Origin: Bacteroidales bacterium
Lineage (GTDB): Bacteria > Bacteroidota > Bacteroidia > Bacteroidales > UBA932
Direction of reading: 5' to 3'
Length of the DNA stretch: 18,883 bases
NCBI GenBank assembly: GCA_017538685.1
Contig: JAFYIK010000050.1
Location: forward strand, 1 to 18,883
The position numbers and the translations under genes were made by a program. Positions 7,118 through 14,990 of this stretch are shown in pieces. The notes under the pieces were generated by a model, which saw only the letters and a list, made by a program, of their open reading frames with translations, searched no databases and had not been told where the DNA came from. How positions within the stretch are numbered: position 1 is the stretch's first letter; every line of letters starts with the position of its first letter.

Positions 7118-7519
7118 ATGAAGCAGATATGGGATCCGCTGAGGCGAAAAAGCGTGGCACTTACTCCGGAGGAGCAGGTGCGGCAGTGGTTCATAGGCTT
7201 CCTGCGCGACTCCGCGGGTGTGCCGGAGCATATGATGGGGAGCGAAGTCAGCTTCGAATTCGGCCGCAAGCAGTACCGCGCGGACATAGTGATCTTCTCC
7301 CGCGAAGGAAGGCCGCTCGGAGTGGTGGAATGCAAGCGTCCCGAGGTGGAGATCACGGAGGAAGTGGTGCGCCAGGCTATGCGTTACAACACAGTGCTGG
7401 ACGTGAAATTCATTTTCCTCACGAACGGAAATAATACTTATCTTTACGGCAGGGAAGGCGAGTGTTTCGTCCGCCTGTCCTCAGTGCCGTCTTTCGAAGA
7501 AATGCTATGCCGACAATAG
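7118..7519 (+). CDS. Orphan HsdR N-terminal domain protein, PD-(D/E)XK fold
   Basis: This 133-residue protein matches the type I restriction enzyme HsdR N-terminal domain (HSDR_N_2) but stands alone, without helicase, HsdM or HsdS. The nuclease-like residues are all present: Asp56 (in RADIVIF), Glu71-Cys-Lys73 (in VVECKRP) and the QxxxY motif Gln86-Tyr90. The fold should therefore bind metal and DNA, and might cut. Stand-alone copies are common in Bacteroidetes genomes and their function is not established. An in-frame GTG at 7112 exists, but the ATG at 7118 is preferred because the GTG overlaps the promoter box. The 3' end overlaps the start of the CCA-adding enzyme gene by 13 bases. Confidence 0.85.
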   Translation: MKQIWDPLRRKSVALTPEEQVRQWFIGFLRDSAGVPEHMMGSEVSFEFGRKQYRADIVIFSREGRPLGVVECKRPEVEITEEVVRQAMRYNTVLDVKFIFLTNGNNTYLYGREGECFVRLSSVPSFEEMLCRQ

Positions 7520-8949
7520 TGCCGCAGTACCTGGACCGCAAGATCTTCCGCATCGTCAGCGACGTGGCGGAGCAGAGGGGCGTGCGCGCCTTCGTCATAG
7601 GCGGTTTCGTGCGTGACTGCTTCCTCGGCCGTCCTTCCTGCGACATAGACATAGTGGTGGAGGGCAGCGGAATCGAGTTCGCCCGCGCCGTGGGCGAGAG
7701 GACGCATTCATATGTGTCGTACTTCAAGAACTTCGGCACGGCGATGCTTCACTACGAAGGCGACGAAATCGAGTTCGTGGGCGCCCGCAAGGAGTCCTAC
7801 AGGCGCGAGTCCCGCAAGCCGATAGTGGAAAACGGCACCCTTCAGGACGATCAGGAAAGGCGCGATTTCACCATCAACGCGATGGCTTTCTCGTTGCAGA
7901 AAGACTCTTTCGGCGAGCTGGTGGACCCGTTCGGCGGCATCAAAGACCTCGCGGCGGGCATAATCAGGACCCCTCTGGACCCGGATACGACCTACTCCGA
8001 CGACCCTCTGCGTATGCTCAGGGCCGTGCGTTTCGCCACCAAGCTCTCGAATCCGGAGCAGACCTTCCATATAGTTCCCGAATCGCTCGAATCGATGCGC
8101 CGTATGGCCGACAGGCTGGGCATCCTTTCAGTGGAGCGCATAACCGAAGAACTGAACAAGATGCTCGTCACCCGCAGGCCCTCTATGGCCTTCGAGCTGA
8201 TGGAGCAGACCGGCCTGCTCCAGAAGATACTGCCCGAACTGTGCGCGCTCAAGGGCGTGGAAACGCAGGAAGGCAAGGGCCATAAGGAGAACTTCTCGCA
8301 CACGCTGATGGTGCTGGACAACGTCGCCGGCACGGACGGACCCGAGCCGAAGCTCTGGCTGCGCTGGGCCGCGCTGCTCCACGACATAGGCAAGCCTGCC
8401 AGCAAGCGCTTCGACCCCTCGACCGGCTGGACCTTCCACGGCCACGACCTTATCGGTTCGAAGATGGTGCCGAAGATTTTCGAGCGCCTGAAGCTCCCGA
8501 TCGACGCGATGAAGTACGTCAAGAAGCTGGTGTGGCTGCACCTCCGCCCGATTGCGCTGGTGGACGACGGGGTCACTGATTCGGCCGTGCGCCGTCTGCT
8601 TTTCGACGCCGGCGAGGACATCGACGACCTTATGATACTCTGCAGGGCGGACGTTACCTCGAAGAACCCGGCGAAGGTGGCGAAGATCCAGTCCAACTTC
8701 TCGCTTGTGGAAAGCAAGCTCGTGGAGGTGGAGGAGAAAGACAAAATCAGGAATTTCAAGAACCCGGTCACGGGAGAGCACGTGATGAAGGTCTACGGCC
8801 TGGATCCGTGCAACACGATCGGCGTGCTCAAGGAGGCCGTCAAGGAAGCCATCCTGGACGGCGTGATAGAAAACGATTTCGTGCAGGCAGACGCCTTTAT
8901 GAGGAAGAAAGCGGCCGAAATGGGGCTTAAAGAAGTGGACAATGAATAA
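7507..8949 (+). CDS. cca: CCA tRNA nucleotidyltransferase with HD domain
   Basis: This class II CCA-adding enzyme builds or repairs the 3' CCA of tRNAs, which the tRNA and tmRNA genes in this window do not encode. The 480-residue protein has the head motif GGFVRD (residues 32-37), the metal-binding pair D46-I-D48, the RRDFTINAMAF segment, the DPLRMLRAVRFA neck motif and a C-terminal HD domain (LLHDIGKP). The ATG at 7507 is preferred to an earlier in-frame codon at 7462 because the extra residues are unlike the family and would overlap more of the upstream gene. Poly(A) polymerase is the main alternative, but the length and the HD domain favour CCA addition. Stop and next start (ansA) overlap by 8 bases. 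Confidence 0.92.
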   Translation: MPTIVPQYLDRKIFRIVSDVAEQRGVRAFVIGGFVRDCFLGRPSCDIDIVVEGSGIEFARAVGERTHSYVSYFKNFGTAMLHYEGDEIEFVGARKESYRRESRKPIVENGTLQDDQERRDFTINAMAFSLQKDSFGELVDPFGGIKDLAAGIIRTPLDPDTTYSDDPLRMLRAVRFATKLSNPEQTFHIVPESLESMRRMADRLGILSVERITEELNKMLVTRRPSMAFELMEQTGLLQKILPELCALKGVETQEGKGHKENFSHTLMVLDNVAGTDGPEPKLWLRWAALLHDIGKPASKRFDPSTGWTFHGHDLIGSKMVPKIFERLKLPIDAMKYVKKLVWLHLRPIALVDDGVTDSAVRRLLFDAGEDIDDLMILCRADVTSKNPAKVAKIQSNFSLVESKLVEVEEKDKIRNFKNPVTGEHVMKVYGLDPCNTIGVLKEAVKEAILDGVIENDFVQADAFMRKKAAEMGLKEVDNE

Positions 8950-9961
8950 TACCTCGATACTCATAATTTACACGGGCGGCACGATCGGAATGAAGACCGA
9001 TCCGCAGGTGGGGGCGCTGCGTCCCTTCGACTTCGCCCAGATCCTGGAGGAGGTGCCCGAGCTGATGAAATTCGCCGGCACTATCGACTCCTATTCGTTC
9101 GATCCGCTTATCGATTCTTCGGACATCGACCCCGAGATGTGGAAGAAGATGGCAGTGACCATCAGGGACAATTACGACAAATACGACGGTTTCGTGGTGC
9201 TCCACGGCACGGACACTATGTCCTATTCGGCCTCCGCGCTCAGCTTTATGCTGCACAACCTCGGCAAACCGGTCATCTTCACCGGAAGCCAGCTCCCCGT
9301 GGGCGCGCCCCGCACGGACGGCAAGGAGAACCTCGTGTCCGCAGTGGAGATAGCGGCGGCCAGGAACGCGGACGGCAGCGCGAGGGTGCCTGAGGTGGCG
9401 ATCTACTTCGGCTCGCGGCTTATGCGCGGCAACCGCACCACTAAAGTGAGCGCCGAGAGCTTCGAAGCCTTCCGCTCGCCCAACCTCGAGCCGCTCGCCG
9501 AGACGGGCATCAACATCCGCTACAACGACCGCGTGATCCGCAAGTGGAACGGCCTTCCGCTGGTGGTCTCGCTGGGCCTGGACACCCGCGTGTCCATCCT
9601 CAAGATCCATCCCGGCATCACTCCGCAGGTGGTGAGCAACATCCTCCTCGGCCCCGAGACCAGGGCGGTCATAATCGAGACCTACGGCTCCGGAAACGCC
9701 CCCTCCGCGCAGTGGTTCCTTGACCTCGTGCGCGAGGCGGCCGCATCGAAGATACTCGTGAACGTGACGCAGTGCCCCGCGGGCACGGTGGATATGGACC
9801 TCTACGCCACCGGCAAGCAGATGAAGGAGGCGGGAGTGGTATCGGGCGCGGACAGCACCACCGAAGCGATGCTCGCGAAACTCTTCCATCTGCTCGGTTC
9901 GGGTATGTCCGATTCCGAAATCAAGAAGCATTTGGGAGAGAGCCTGAAGGGAGAGGTATAG
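8942..9961 (+). CDS. ansA: Type I (cytoplasmic) L-asparaginase
   Basis: This enzyme hydrolyses L-asparagine to aspartate and ammonia. The 339-residue protein has both catalytic triads of the family: Thr14 in TGGTIG (residues 11-16), and Thr90-Asp91 in HGTDT (88-92) with Lys168 in GNRTTKV. There is no signal peptide, so it should be the cytoplasmic low-affinity type I form rather than the periplasmic AnsB type. It begins within the last codons of cca (8-base overlap), so the two are translationally coupled, although no pathway link between them is known. The full length is normal for AnsA. Confidence 0.93.
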   Translation: MNNTSILIIYTGGTIGMKTDPQVGALRPFDFAQILEEVPELMKFAGTIDSYSFDPLIDSSDIDPEMWKKMAVTIRDNYDKYDGFVVLHGTDTMSYSASALSFMLHNLGKPVIFTGSQLPVGAPRTDGKENLVSAVEIAAARNADGSARVPEVAIYFGSRLMRGNRTTKVSAESFEAFRSPNLEPLAETGINIRYNDRVIRKWNGLPLVVSLGLDTRVSILKIHPGITPQVVSNILLGPETRAVIIETYGSGNAPSAQWFLDLVREAAASKILVNVTQCPAGTVDMDLYATGKQMKEAGVVSGADSTTEAMLAKLFHLLGSGMSDSEIKKHLGESLKGEV

Positions 9962-9982
9962 TATTTGATTGTTCCTTTTGAT

Positions 9983-10411
9983 ATGAAACGTTTTATTATA
10001 TCGGCGCTGATACTCCTGACCGCATTCTCCGGAGTGTCTTTCGCGCAGAGCAGGCTGGACGCCGCCACGCTAGCGAAGAGGGAGGCCCGCAAGAATCTTG
10101 TAATCAAAGAGTGGAACACGGACGCGAAGTCCAAGACAAAGTGGCTGGACCGCGTCACGAAGTACGACGAATTCGGCCGCAAGGTGGAGGAAATCGAGTA
10201 CAACCAGTACGGAATGGCCTGGAGAGAGGTCTTCGAATACGATCCCGTGGTGGACAAAATCGCCAAGGAAACGAAGTACAACGCGAAGAACAAGCCCATC
10301 CTTATCCGCAAGTACGAATACGACGCTGACGGAACCCGGAAGAAGCAGTATAACTACGCTCCGAACGGCCGGCTTATGACCATCAAGGTGTTCGAGTATT
10401 CCTCCGAATAG
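9983..10411 (+). CDS. Small exported protein with YD-like repeats
   Basis: I do not recognise a named family. The 142-residue product starts with a clear signal peptide (MKRFIISALILLTAFSGVSFAQ, written as the first 22 residues) and is otherwise soluble and basic/aromatic. The mature part carries short repeats of the pattern YDEFGRKVEEIEY, FEYDPVVDKIAKETKY and YEYDADGTRKKQYNY, resembling the YD repeats of RHS-like proteins and of small Bacteroidetes secreted proteins. An earlier in-frame TTG at 9965 exists, but ATG at 9983 gives the proper signal peptide. It lies 21 bases after ansA and 6 bases before the VTC gene, so it probably belongs to the polyphosphate/envelope module. A role at the cell surface or in the periplasm is inference. 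Confidence 0.7.
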   Translation: MKRFIISALILLTAFSGVSFAQSRLDAATLAKREARKNLVIKEWNTDAKSKTKWLDRVTKYDEFGRKVEEIEYNQYGMAWREVFEYDPVVDKIAKETKYNAKNKPILIRKYEYDADGTRKKQYNYAPNGRLMTIKVFEYSSE

Positions 10412-10417
10412 TTTCCT

Positions 10418-11224
10418 ATGAGCGGCGCGGACTTCAGCAAACTGCCCGTCTGGAAAAAGATGGGGGTGATTTCGCTCGACGAAATGGATTCGATCAAGTT
10501 GATGAACAGGATCGACACCAAATTCGTCACGAGCGGGAGCGTCCTCCTGAAAGTCCTTGACTCCGCCGCTGCTCAGGGATACCGCGTCTGCACCATCGAA
10601 GGCCAGCCCGTAACGGCCTACTATTCAGTGTATTACGACACACCCGAACTGTTTATGTACACCGCCCACGAAACGGGCCGCAAGACCCGCCAGAAGATAA
10701 GGGTGAGGACTTACCTGATTTCGGGAGACACCTTCCTTGAGATCAAACGCAAGCAGAACAACGGGCGTACGAAGAAGAAAAGAATTCCCATCCCGGTGGA
10801 GGAGAGGATGGATTTTTCCGGCGATATGAAGGCCGCGGCCTTCCTCGAGGAAAAGTCGTGGTTCAAAGCGGACGGCATCTTCCCTGAGTGCACGACCGAA
10901 TTCGACAGGATTACCCTGGTGAACCCGGCGAAGACGGAGAGGCTCACTATCGATATGAACCTCCGTTTCCACAATTTCAATTCCGGGCTGGACGCCAACC
11001 TGAAGGACGCCGTCATAATAGAACTCAAGCAGGACGGGCGCGCGGAATCCCAGATGAAGGGGATACTCCTCGAGCACAGGATCCACCCGTTCCGCATCAG
11101 CAAATACTGTATGGGCGTAATGCTCACCGATCCCAGGGCGCGAAGCAACCGCTTCAAGGAAAAGCTCAGGATGGTTGAAAAGATTATAAATGATAAAATA
11201 GACAGATATGAAAGCAATTCTTAG
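10418..11224 (+). CDS. VTC domain protein, putative polyphosphate polymerase
   Basis: This 268-residue cytoplasmic protein matches the VTC domain, the CYTH/triphosphate-tunnel fold that in yeast Vtc4 makes polyphosphate from ATP. Tunnel-type residues appear in the right order: Lys35 (RIDTKF), Arg95/Arg97 (KIRVRTY), Glu108-Lys110-Lys112 (LEIKRK), Arg164 and Arg175 (EFDRI, ERLTID), the metal-binding Glu202 with Lys204 (IELK) and Lys229 (ISKY). An active polymerase is therefore plausible; that is inference from motif order. It overlaps the next gene, a DUF4956 membrane protein, by 17 bases. VTC and DUF4956 genes are commonly paired in bacteria, and the membrane protein may handle or export the product. 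Start codon is ATG at 10418 with no competing upstream site. Confidence 0.88.
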   Translation: MSGADFSKLPVWKKMGVISLDEMDSIKLMNRIDTKFVTSGSVLLKVLDSAAAQGYRVCTIEGQPVTAYYSVYYDTPELFMYTAHETGRKTRQKIRVRTYLISGDTFLEIKRKQNNGRTKKKRIPIPVEERMDFSGDMKAAAFLEEKSWFKADGIFPECTTEFDRITLVNPAKTERLTIDMNLRFHNFNSGLDANLKDAVIIELKQDGRAESQMKGILLEHRIHPFRISKYCMGVMLTDPRARSNRFKEKLRMVEKIINDKIDRYESNS

Positions 11225-12065
11225 GACACTTGCAGTCGGGTTCGCGCTGCTCGCAGCATCCTTCTTCGCCAATGCGCAGCCGCAGGGGACAGTCCAGCTC
11301 CTTCCCTCGGACGAACTCTCTTCGGAGCAGTTCCCGGAGTTCGATCCGACCATAGCCCGGGAAAACGGCTACCAGGTGGATATGGACGAAGCCACGGGCG
11401 AGTACAAGATACGCTCGGAGATGGCCGGAGTGTGGGAAAGCATACTCAAGCTGCTCGAGCGCTTCCTTTTCAACCTGCTCGTCAGCTGGCTGATAGTGCA
11501 TTTCCTCTATTTCCGCAAGAACGGCAGGAGTGATTACTATTTCACTTTCCTCGTCTTCTCCTCCGCGATGTTCCTTCTGCTTTTCGTGATGAATAACCTC
11601 AGTCTGCAGATAGGCTTCACGCTGGGTCTTTTCGCCATCTTCGGAATGATACGCTACCGCACCGAGGCTGTGCCTGTGCGCGAGATGACCTATCTGTTCA
11701 TCATAATCGCGCTGTCCGTCGTGAACGGCGTGGGCGCGGATATGCCCATCCTCGAGATAGTCACCGCAAACCTTCTGGTGGTGCTGCTTATCTTCGGTCT
11801 TGAGAATGCCAAGATGATAAAAGGCCGCACGAGCACCAAGCTCGTCATCTACGACAGGATAGACCTTATCGTTCCCGAGAAGAGGGCGGAGCTTGTGGCG
11901 GACCTGGAGAAGCGTTCGGGCCTTAAGGTGAAGAGCCTTGAAATAGGCCAGGTGGACTTCATCCGCGACTGTGCGTGGATCAAGGTCACTTATATGCTTG
12001 CCCCGGGAGAGGACAACAGCATAGATTCGCTCCGCAACCCCAAGGATTTTCAGGAAAGCAGGTAG
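11208..12065 (+). CDS. DUF4956 membrane protein
   Basis: This 285-residue protein matches DUF4956, a bacterial inner-membrane family of unknown function that often accompanies VTC-domain genes. It begins with an apparent signal peptide (cleavage after about residue 23, FANAQ), then a periplasmic stretch of roughly 55 residues, and four hydrophobic segments at about 83-103, 108-128, 133-148 and 160-180. It ends in a cytoplasmic domain with a beta-alpha pattern (TSTKLVIYDRIDLI onward, about 205-275) that looks ferredoxin-like. The conserved motif FGMIRYRTEAVPVREMTYLF (20 residues, about 145-164) is the family core. The signal peptide plus periplasmic N-terminus is longer than in minimal DUF4956 proteins. 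It overlaps the VTC gene by 17 bases, so coupling is likely. Confidence 0.85.
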   Translation: MKAILRTLAVGFALLAASFFANAQPQGTVQLLPSDELSSEQFPEFDPTIARENGYQVDMDEATGEYKIRSEMAGVWESILKLLERFLFNLLVSWLIVHFLYFRKNGRSDYYFTFLVFSSAMFLLLFVMNNLSLQIGFTLGLFAIFGMIRYRTEAVPVREMTYLFIIIALSVVNGVGADMPILEIVTANLLVVLLIFGLENAKMIKGRTSTKLVIYDRIDLIVPEKRAELVADLEKRSGLKVKSLEIGQVDFIRDCAWIKVTYMLAPGEDNSIDSLRNPKDFQESR

Positions 12066-12066
12066 T

Positions 12067-12831
12067 ATGAAGAAGTATTTGCTTGTCGCTCTGCTGGCGG
12101 TGCTTCCTGTTCGCTCCGCTTTCGCAAGCGACCCCGAGCAGTTCGAGACCAGGTATTCCGCCAAGGCGAATTGGAAGGTGATGCCGGGCTTCCACCTGAC
12201 CGCATCGGAAGAGGTGCGCCTCGGGCCGTCTTTCAACTTCGACAAGACCACCACCACGCTGGGAAGCACGTATAAGGTCAACAACTTTATGAAAGTGAGA
12301 TTGGCGTACAGCGCAATCGGGGTCAGCAAGTCATCCGGGCTCGACTGGCGGCACCGCGCGACCCTGAGCGTGGGCGAATCCTTCAAATGGGACCGGTTCC
12401 ATTTCTCGTTCAAGGAGAGTTTCCAGGCCACTTACCGTACGAAGGAGGACCTGAACACCTACCAGAACCCCCGTACCAAGCTGGTCTTCAAGGCGCGCGC
12501 CAAAGCTTCCTACAAGCCCATCCATTCGAGGTTTACGCCCTATGCCCAGGCGGAGCTGAGGTTTAGCCTGAACGGCGCGAACTGGGTCACGGAGAATAAC
12601 AGCACCTACACTTTCGCCGGCTACAACGACCTCTATTTCAACAGGCTGCGTTTCCAGGCCGGTACGGAGTACCGTTTCGACCTCCAGAATGCGGTCGAGT
12701 TTTTCGTCCACTACGATTACATCATCGACAAAGACGTGGATTACTCCCGCTCGCAAGGGGCGTTTCAGAGCATAACCATCTCCAAGTATCCCGCCCTGGG
12801 GCTTGGAATAGGTTATCTGTTCTCTTTCTGA
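12067..12831 (+). CDS. DUF2490-like outer-membrane beta-barrel protein
   Basis: This 254-residue protein has a signal peptide (about residues 1-20, ending in SAFA), then alternating hydrophobic/aromatic strands and a terminal Phe (ending LFSF), which fits an outer-membrane beta barrel. It resembles the DUF2490 family, whose function is unknown. It starts 1 base after the DUF4956 stop, placing it in the VTC operon. An outer-membrane partner of the polyphosphate module is a reasonable guess but is not shown by the sequence. The stop TGA abuts the stop of the convergent porin gene. Confidence 0.75.
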   Translation: MKKYLLVALLAVLPVRSAFASDPEQFETRYSAKANWKVMPGFHLTASEEVRLGPSFNFDKTTTTLGSTYKVNNFMKVRLAYSAIGVSKSSGLDWRHRATLSVGESFKWDRFHFSFKESFQATYRTKEDLNTYQNPRTKLVFKARAKASYKPIHSRFTPYAQAELRFSLNGANWVTENNSTYTFAGYNDLYFNRLRFQAGTEYRFDLQNAVEFFVHYDYIIDKDVDYSRSQGAFQSITISKYPALGLGIGYLFSF

Positions 12832-13815
12832 TCAGCGTTTTATCAGATCGAACCTCCAGGTTACACCCACCTGGAAGTTGTTGTCGTGGTTGTCGCTGTC
12901 CCTGAACCAGATGGCGTGCAGGCGGAGTTTGTTGTCGCCGTAGGGGAAGTATTCGATTCCGCAGCCGCCGTAGAGATAATCGTAGCCGGGCGCCATCACG
13001 GTGTCGTAGGCGATGCCGGCAGCGTCCACGTTGGCCGCGTCGTTGCGCTCGAATCCTATCTTGCCGCAGTAGTTCCATTTCCCCACGCTCCAGATGACCT
13101 TGGTGATGAAGGTGTAGTCCGAGAAGAGGTTGCTCTGGTGCAGGTTGGCCCTGTCGATAAGGTCGAGGTCTATGGCCACGTTACCGAGGACAAGATGGTT
13201 GCCGAGGGCGACATAGCCTATGTAGCGGCGGTAGTTGTCCTCCACCGCGTTCACTGTCCAGATGGTGTTCCACCACTCCAGCGGGCGGCCCTTCCAACCG
13301 AGGTTGAAGGCGAAGGTGTCGCTGAAGCCGAACGACAGGGGAGAGTTGATCACCTGGAAGGTGGCGAAGTGATTCTCCGCGAGCTGGTAGTCGGCGGTGA
13401 TTCCGACCGCGTATCCCTGAGGGATGTTGTTGCAGAAGTTGCTGTAGAAATACACGTCGATGGGCACTGAATCGTATTCGTAGCCTCCGACGAGTATCGC
13501 CTGCTTGCCGGCAGTGACGGTCCATTTGGGCGTCGGGCGCCAGATCAGGGCTGCCCAGTCGGTGGCGCGGAGAGGGTCTGCGGCGGTAGGAGCTACGTTA
13601 AGGCGGTGCCGGATGCGAAATCCGACGTTCTCCGTCATAGTGCCGTAGATGTTGAGGTTGAGATGGTCGCCGAGGAAACGGCCGGAATAGTTGCCGCCGT
13701 TCACCGCTTCGTTGTAGGCCGCGCGGGCGTCGAAATAGAGGGTGTCCACCTCTGCGCGGGCCGTCAGCGACGCCAGAAGCAGGACTGCTGATATAATGAT
13801 AGATTTAGTATTCAT
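12832..13815 (-). CDS. Outer-membrane porin-like protein
   Basis: This 327-residue protein has a signal peptide (first 21 residues, ending TARA) and a long run of amphipathic strands rich in Tyr, Trp and Asn, typical of a beta barrel. The pattern GRFLGDHLNLNIYG near the N-terminus, RATDWAALIW and the closing VGVTWRFDL suggest a porin related to the phosphate-selective OprO/OprP family, but substrate cannot be told. The frame opens at 13827; ATG at 13813-13815 is preferred because it begins the signal peptide directly. The gene is single, with its own -7 box, and converges on the VTC operon. A phosphate link to the neighbouring polyphosphate polymerase is attractive but speculative. Confidence 0.7.
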   Translation of the reverse strand: MNTKSIIISAVLLLASLTARAEVDTLYFDARAAYNEAVNGGNYSGRFLGDHLNLNIYGTMTENVGFRIRHRLNVAPTAADPLRATDWAALIWRPTPKWTVTAGKQAILVGGYEYDSVPIDVYFYSNFCNNIPQGYAVGITADYQLAENHFATFQVINSPLSFGFSDTFAFNLGWKGRPLEWWNTIWTVNAVEDNYRRYIGYVALGNHLVLGNVAIDLDLIDRANLHQSNLFSDYTFITKVIWSVGKWNYCGKIGFERNDAANVDAAGIAYDTVMAPGYDYLYGGCGIEYFPYGDNKLRLHAIWFRDSDNHDNNFQVGVTWRFDLIKR

Positions 13816-13824
13816 TTTACTTTG

Positions 13825-13832
13825 CAAATGTA
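13825..13832 (-). promoter_or_regulatory. -7 box of the porin gene
   Basis: The minus strand reads TACATTTG, matching TAnnTTTG, 9 bases before the porin ATG, so the leader is very short (about 4 bases). No convincing -33 TTTG is visible at 19-21 bases upstream. Confidence 0.5.
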
Positions 13833-13855
13833 ACTAATGTCCGGCAATTAATGAT

Positions 13856-13863
13856 TATATTTG
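13856..13863 (+). promoter_or_regulatory. -7 box of the YitT-family gene
   Basis: The plus strand reads TATATTTG, a perfect TAnnTTTG match, 21 bases before the ATG at 13885. It faces away from the porin promoter; the two boxes are 23 bases apart, so their upstream elements must overlap. Confidence 0.6.
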
Positions 13864-13884
13864 TAAGTTGTTTCACTAAAACTT

Positions 13885-14817
13885 ATGTTCAAGACCATTC
13901 TGAAAGCGCTTGGTTCCGGAAAGTTCTGGAAAGAGCTTATTATAATGACGTTGGGTATGATGGTCGGCGCGGCCGCAGTCTACTATTTCCTCGTCCCGAG
14001 CAAGCTTGTTATCGGCAGTATCTCCGGTCTTTCGATCGTCATCGCCGGCATCTTCGAGAATATGGGCATAGCCATCAAAGTCTCCTGGGTGGTGGTGGCG
14101 ATCAACGCCATCCTCCTTGTGCTGGCGTATTTCCTGATAGGGAAGGAGTTCGGAATAAAGACGGTGTACACCGCCCTCATACTCGGTCCGCTTATGGACC
14201 TCTGGGAGGCGATACTACCTGCCGAAAAAGTGATTCCCGAAGGAATGACATCGGTTATGGGGGACCCCTGGTTCGACCTTCTCTGTTTCGTGCTGATGCT
14301 GAGCATCTGCCAGGCGCTGCTCTTCAATATCAACGCTTCCACCGGCGGCCTTGATATCCTTGCAAAGATTTTGAACAAGTACCTGCATTTCGACATCGGC
14401 AAATCCGTTACAGTCGCAGGTGCAGTGATCTGCTGTTCGGCTTTTGCAATCAACTCCTTCCAGCTGGTCGTCATAGGCCTTATCGGCACCTGGATCAACG
14501 GCCTCGCGGTGGATTACTTCTCTGCAAGCCTTAACCGCAAGAAGCGCGTCTGCATAATCTCGGACGACTATGAGGAACTGCGTCGCTTCATAGTGAACGA
14601 TCTTCATCGCGGCTGCAGCCTTTATCCGATGAGGGGAGGCTATTCCGAGCAAGACAAGATTGAGCTTCAGGCTATTCTCTCAAACGACGAATTCGCGGCG
14701 CTTATGAATCACATAAGAGTCCATAACATCAAGTGCTTCATCACAGCCGGCAACGTCTCCGAGGTCTACGGAATCTGGAACAACGCCAAAAACAAGAATC
14801 TGAATAAATTGAATTAA
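13885..14817 (+). CDS. YitT family membrane protein
   Basis: This 310-residue inner-membrane protein matches the YitT family: five or six hydrophobic helices (about residues 18-37, 45-62, 66-86, 92-108, 130-155, 174-200, the DUF161 region) and a C-terminal cytoplasmic DUF2179 domain (about 218-300, starting KKRVCIISDDYEEL). The GG-x-D motif in INASTGGLDILAKI is typical. Substrate and function of the family are not established; transport has been suggested. The gene is transcribed alone from its own -7 box and is closed by a terminator starting directly at its stop codon. Confidence 0.9.
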   Translation: MFKTILKALGSGKFWKELIIMTLGMMVGAAAVYYFLVPSKLVIGSISGLSIVIAGIFENMGIAIKVSWVVVAINAILLVLAYFLIGKEFGIKTVYTALILGPLMDLWEAILPAEKVIPEGMTSVMGDPWFDLLCFVLMLSICQALLFNINASTGGLDILAKILNKYLHFDIGKSVTVAGAVICCSAFAINSFQLVVIGLIGTWINGLAVDYFSASLNRKKRVCIISDDYEELRRFIVNDLHRGCSLYPMRGGYSEQDKIELQAILSNDEFAALMNHIRVHNIKCFITAGNVSEVYGIWNNAKNKNLNKLN

Positions 14818-14843
14818 AGGAGACCGTAAGGCCTCCTTTTTTT
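14816..14843 (+). terminator. Rho-independent terminator after the YitT gene
   Basis: AAAGGAG (14816-14822) pairs with CTCCTTT (14833-14839), with two further C-G pairs around a GTAA loop after one mismatch. A run of seven T (14837-14843) follows the hairpin. It begins inside the stop codon and lies immediately before the 3' end of the tRNA on the other strand. Confidence 0.8.
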
Positions 14844-14844
14844 G

Positions 14845-14919
14845 TGGGCGGTACTGGATTCGAACCAGTGACCCCCTGCTTGTAAGGCAGGTGCTCTGAA
14901 CCAGCTGAGCTAACCGCCC
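14845..14919 (-). tRNA. tRNA-Val (anticodon UAC)
   Basis: The minus strand folds as a full cloverleaf of 75 bases: acceptor stem GGGCGGT with ACCGCCC, D-stem GCTC/GAGC, anticodon stem CCTGC/GCAGG enclosing the loop CTTACAA (anticodon TAC, valine), variable loop GGGTC, T-arm ACTGG-TTCGAAT-CCAGT and discriminator A. The 3' CCA is not encoded (genome reads CAA), so it must be added by the CCA enzyme at 7507. No arm is irregular. Confidence 0.95.
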
Positions 14920-14990
14920 TGAAAGGACTGCAAAGATACTTCTATTTTCCTAAAAGGCAAGTTTTTCGCGAACTTTTTCCGGAAAATGAT

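Noticed and set aside
8927..9931. 334-residue open frame on the minus strand
   Set aside because: Exact antisense of ansA; His/Arg-rich, no domain, no promoter.
11184..12431. 415-residue open frame on the minus strand
   Set aside because: Antisense of the DUF4956 and DUF2490 genes, both with signal peptides and recognisable family patterns; the product is low-complexity His/Glu-rich.
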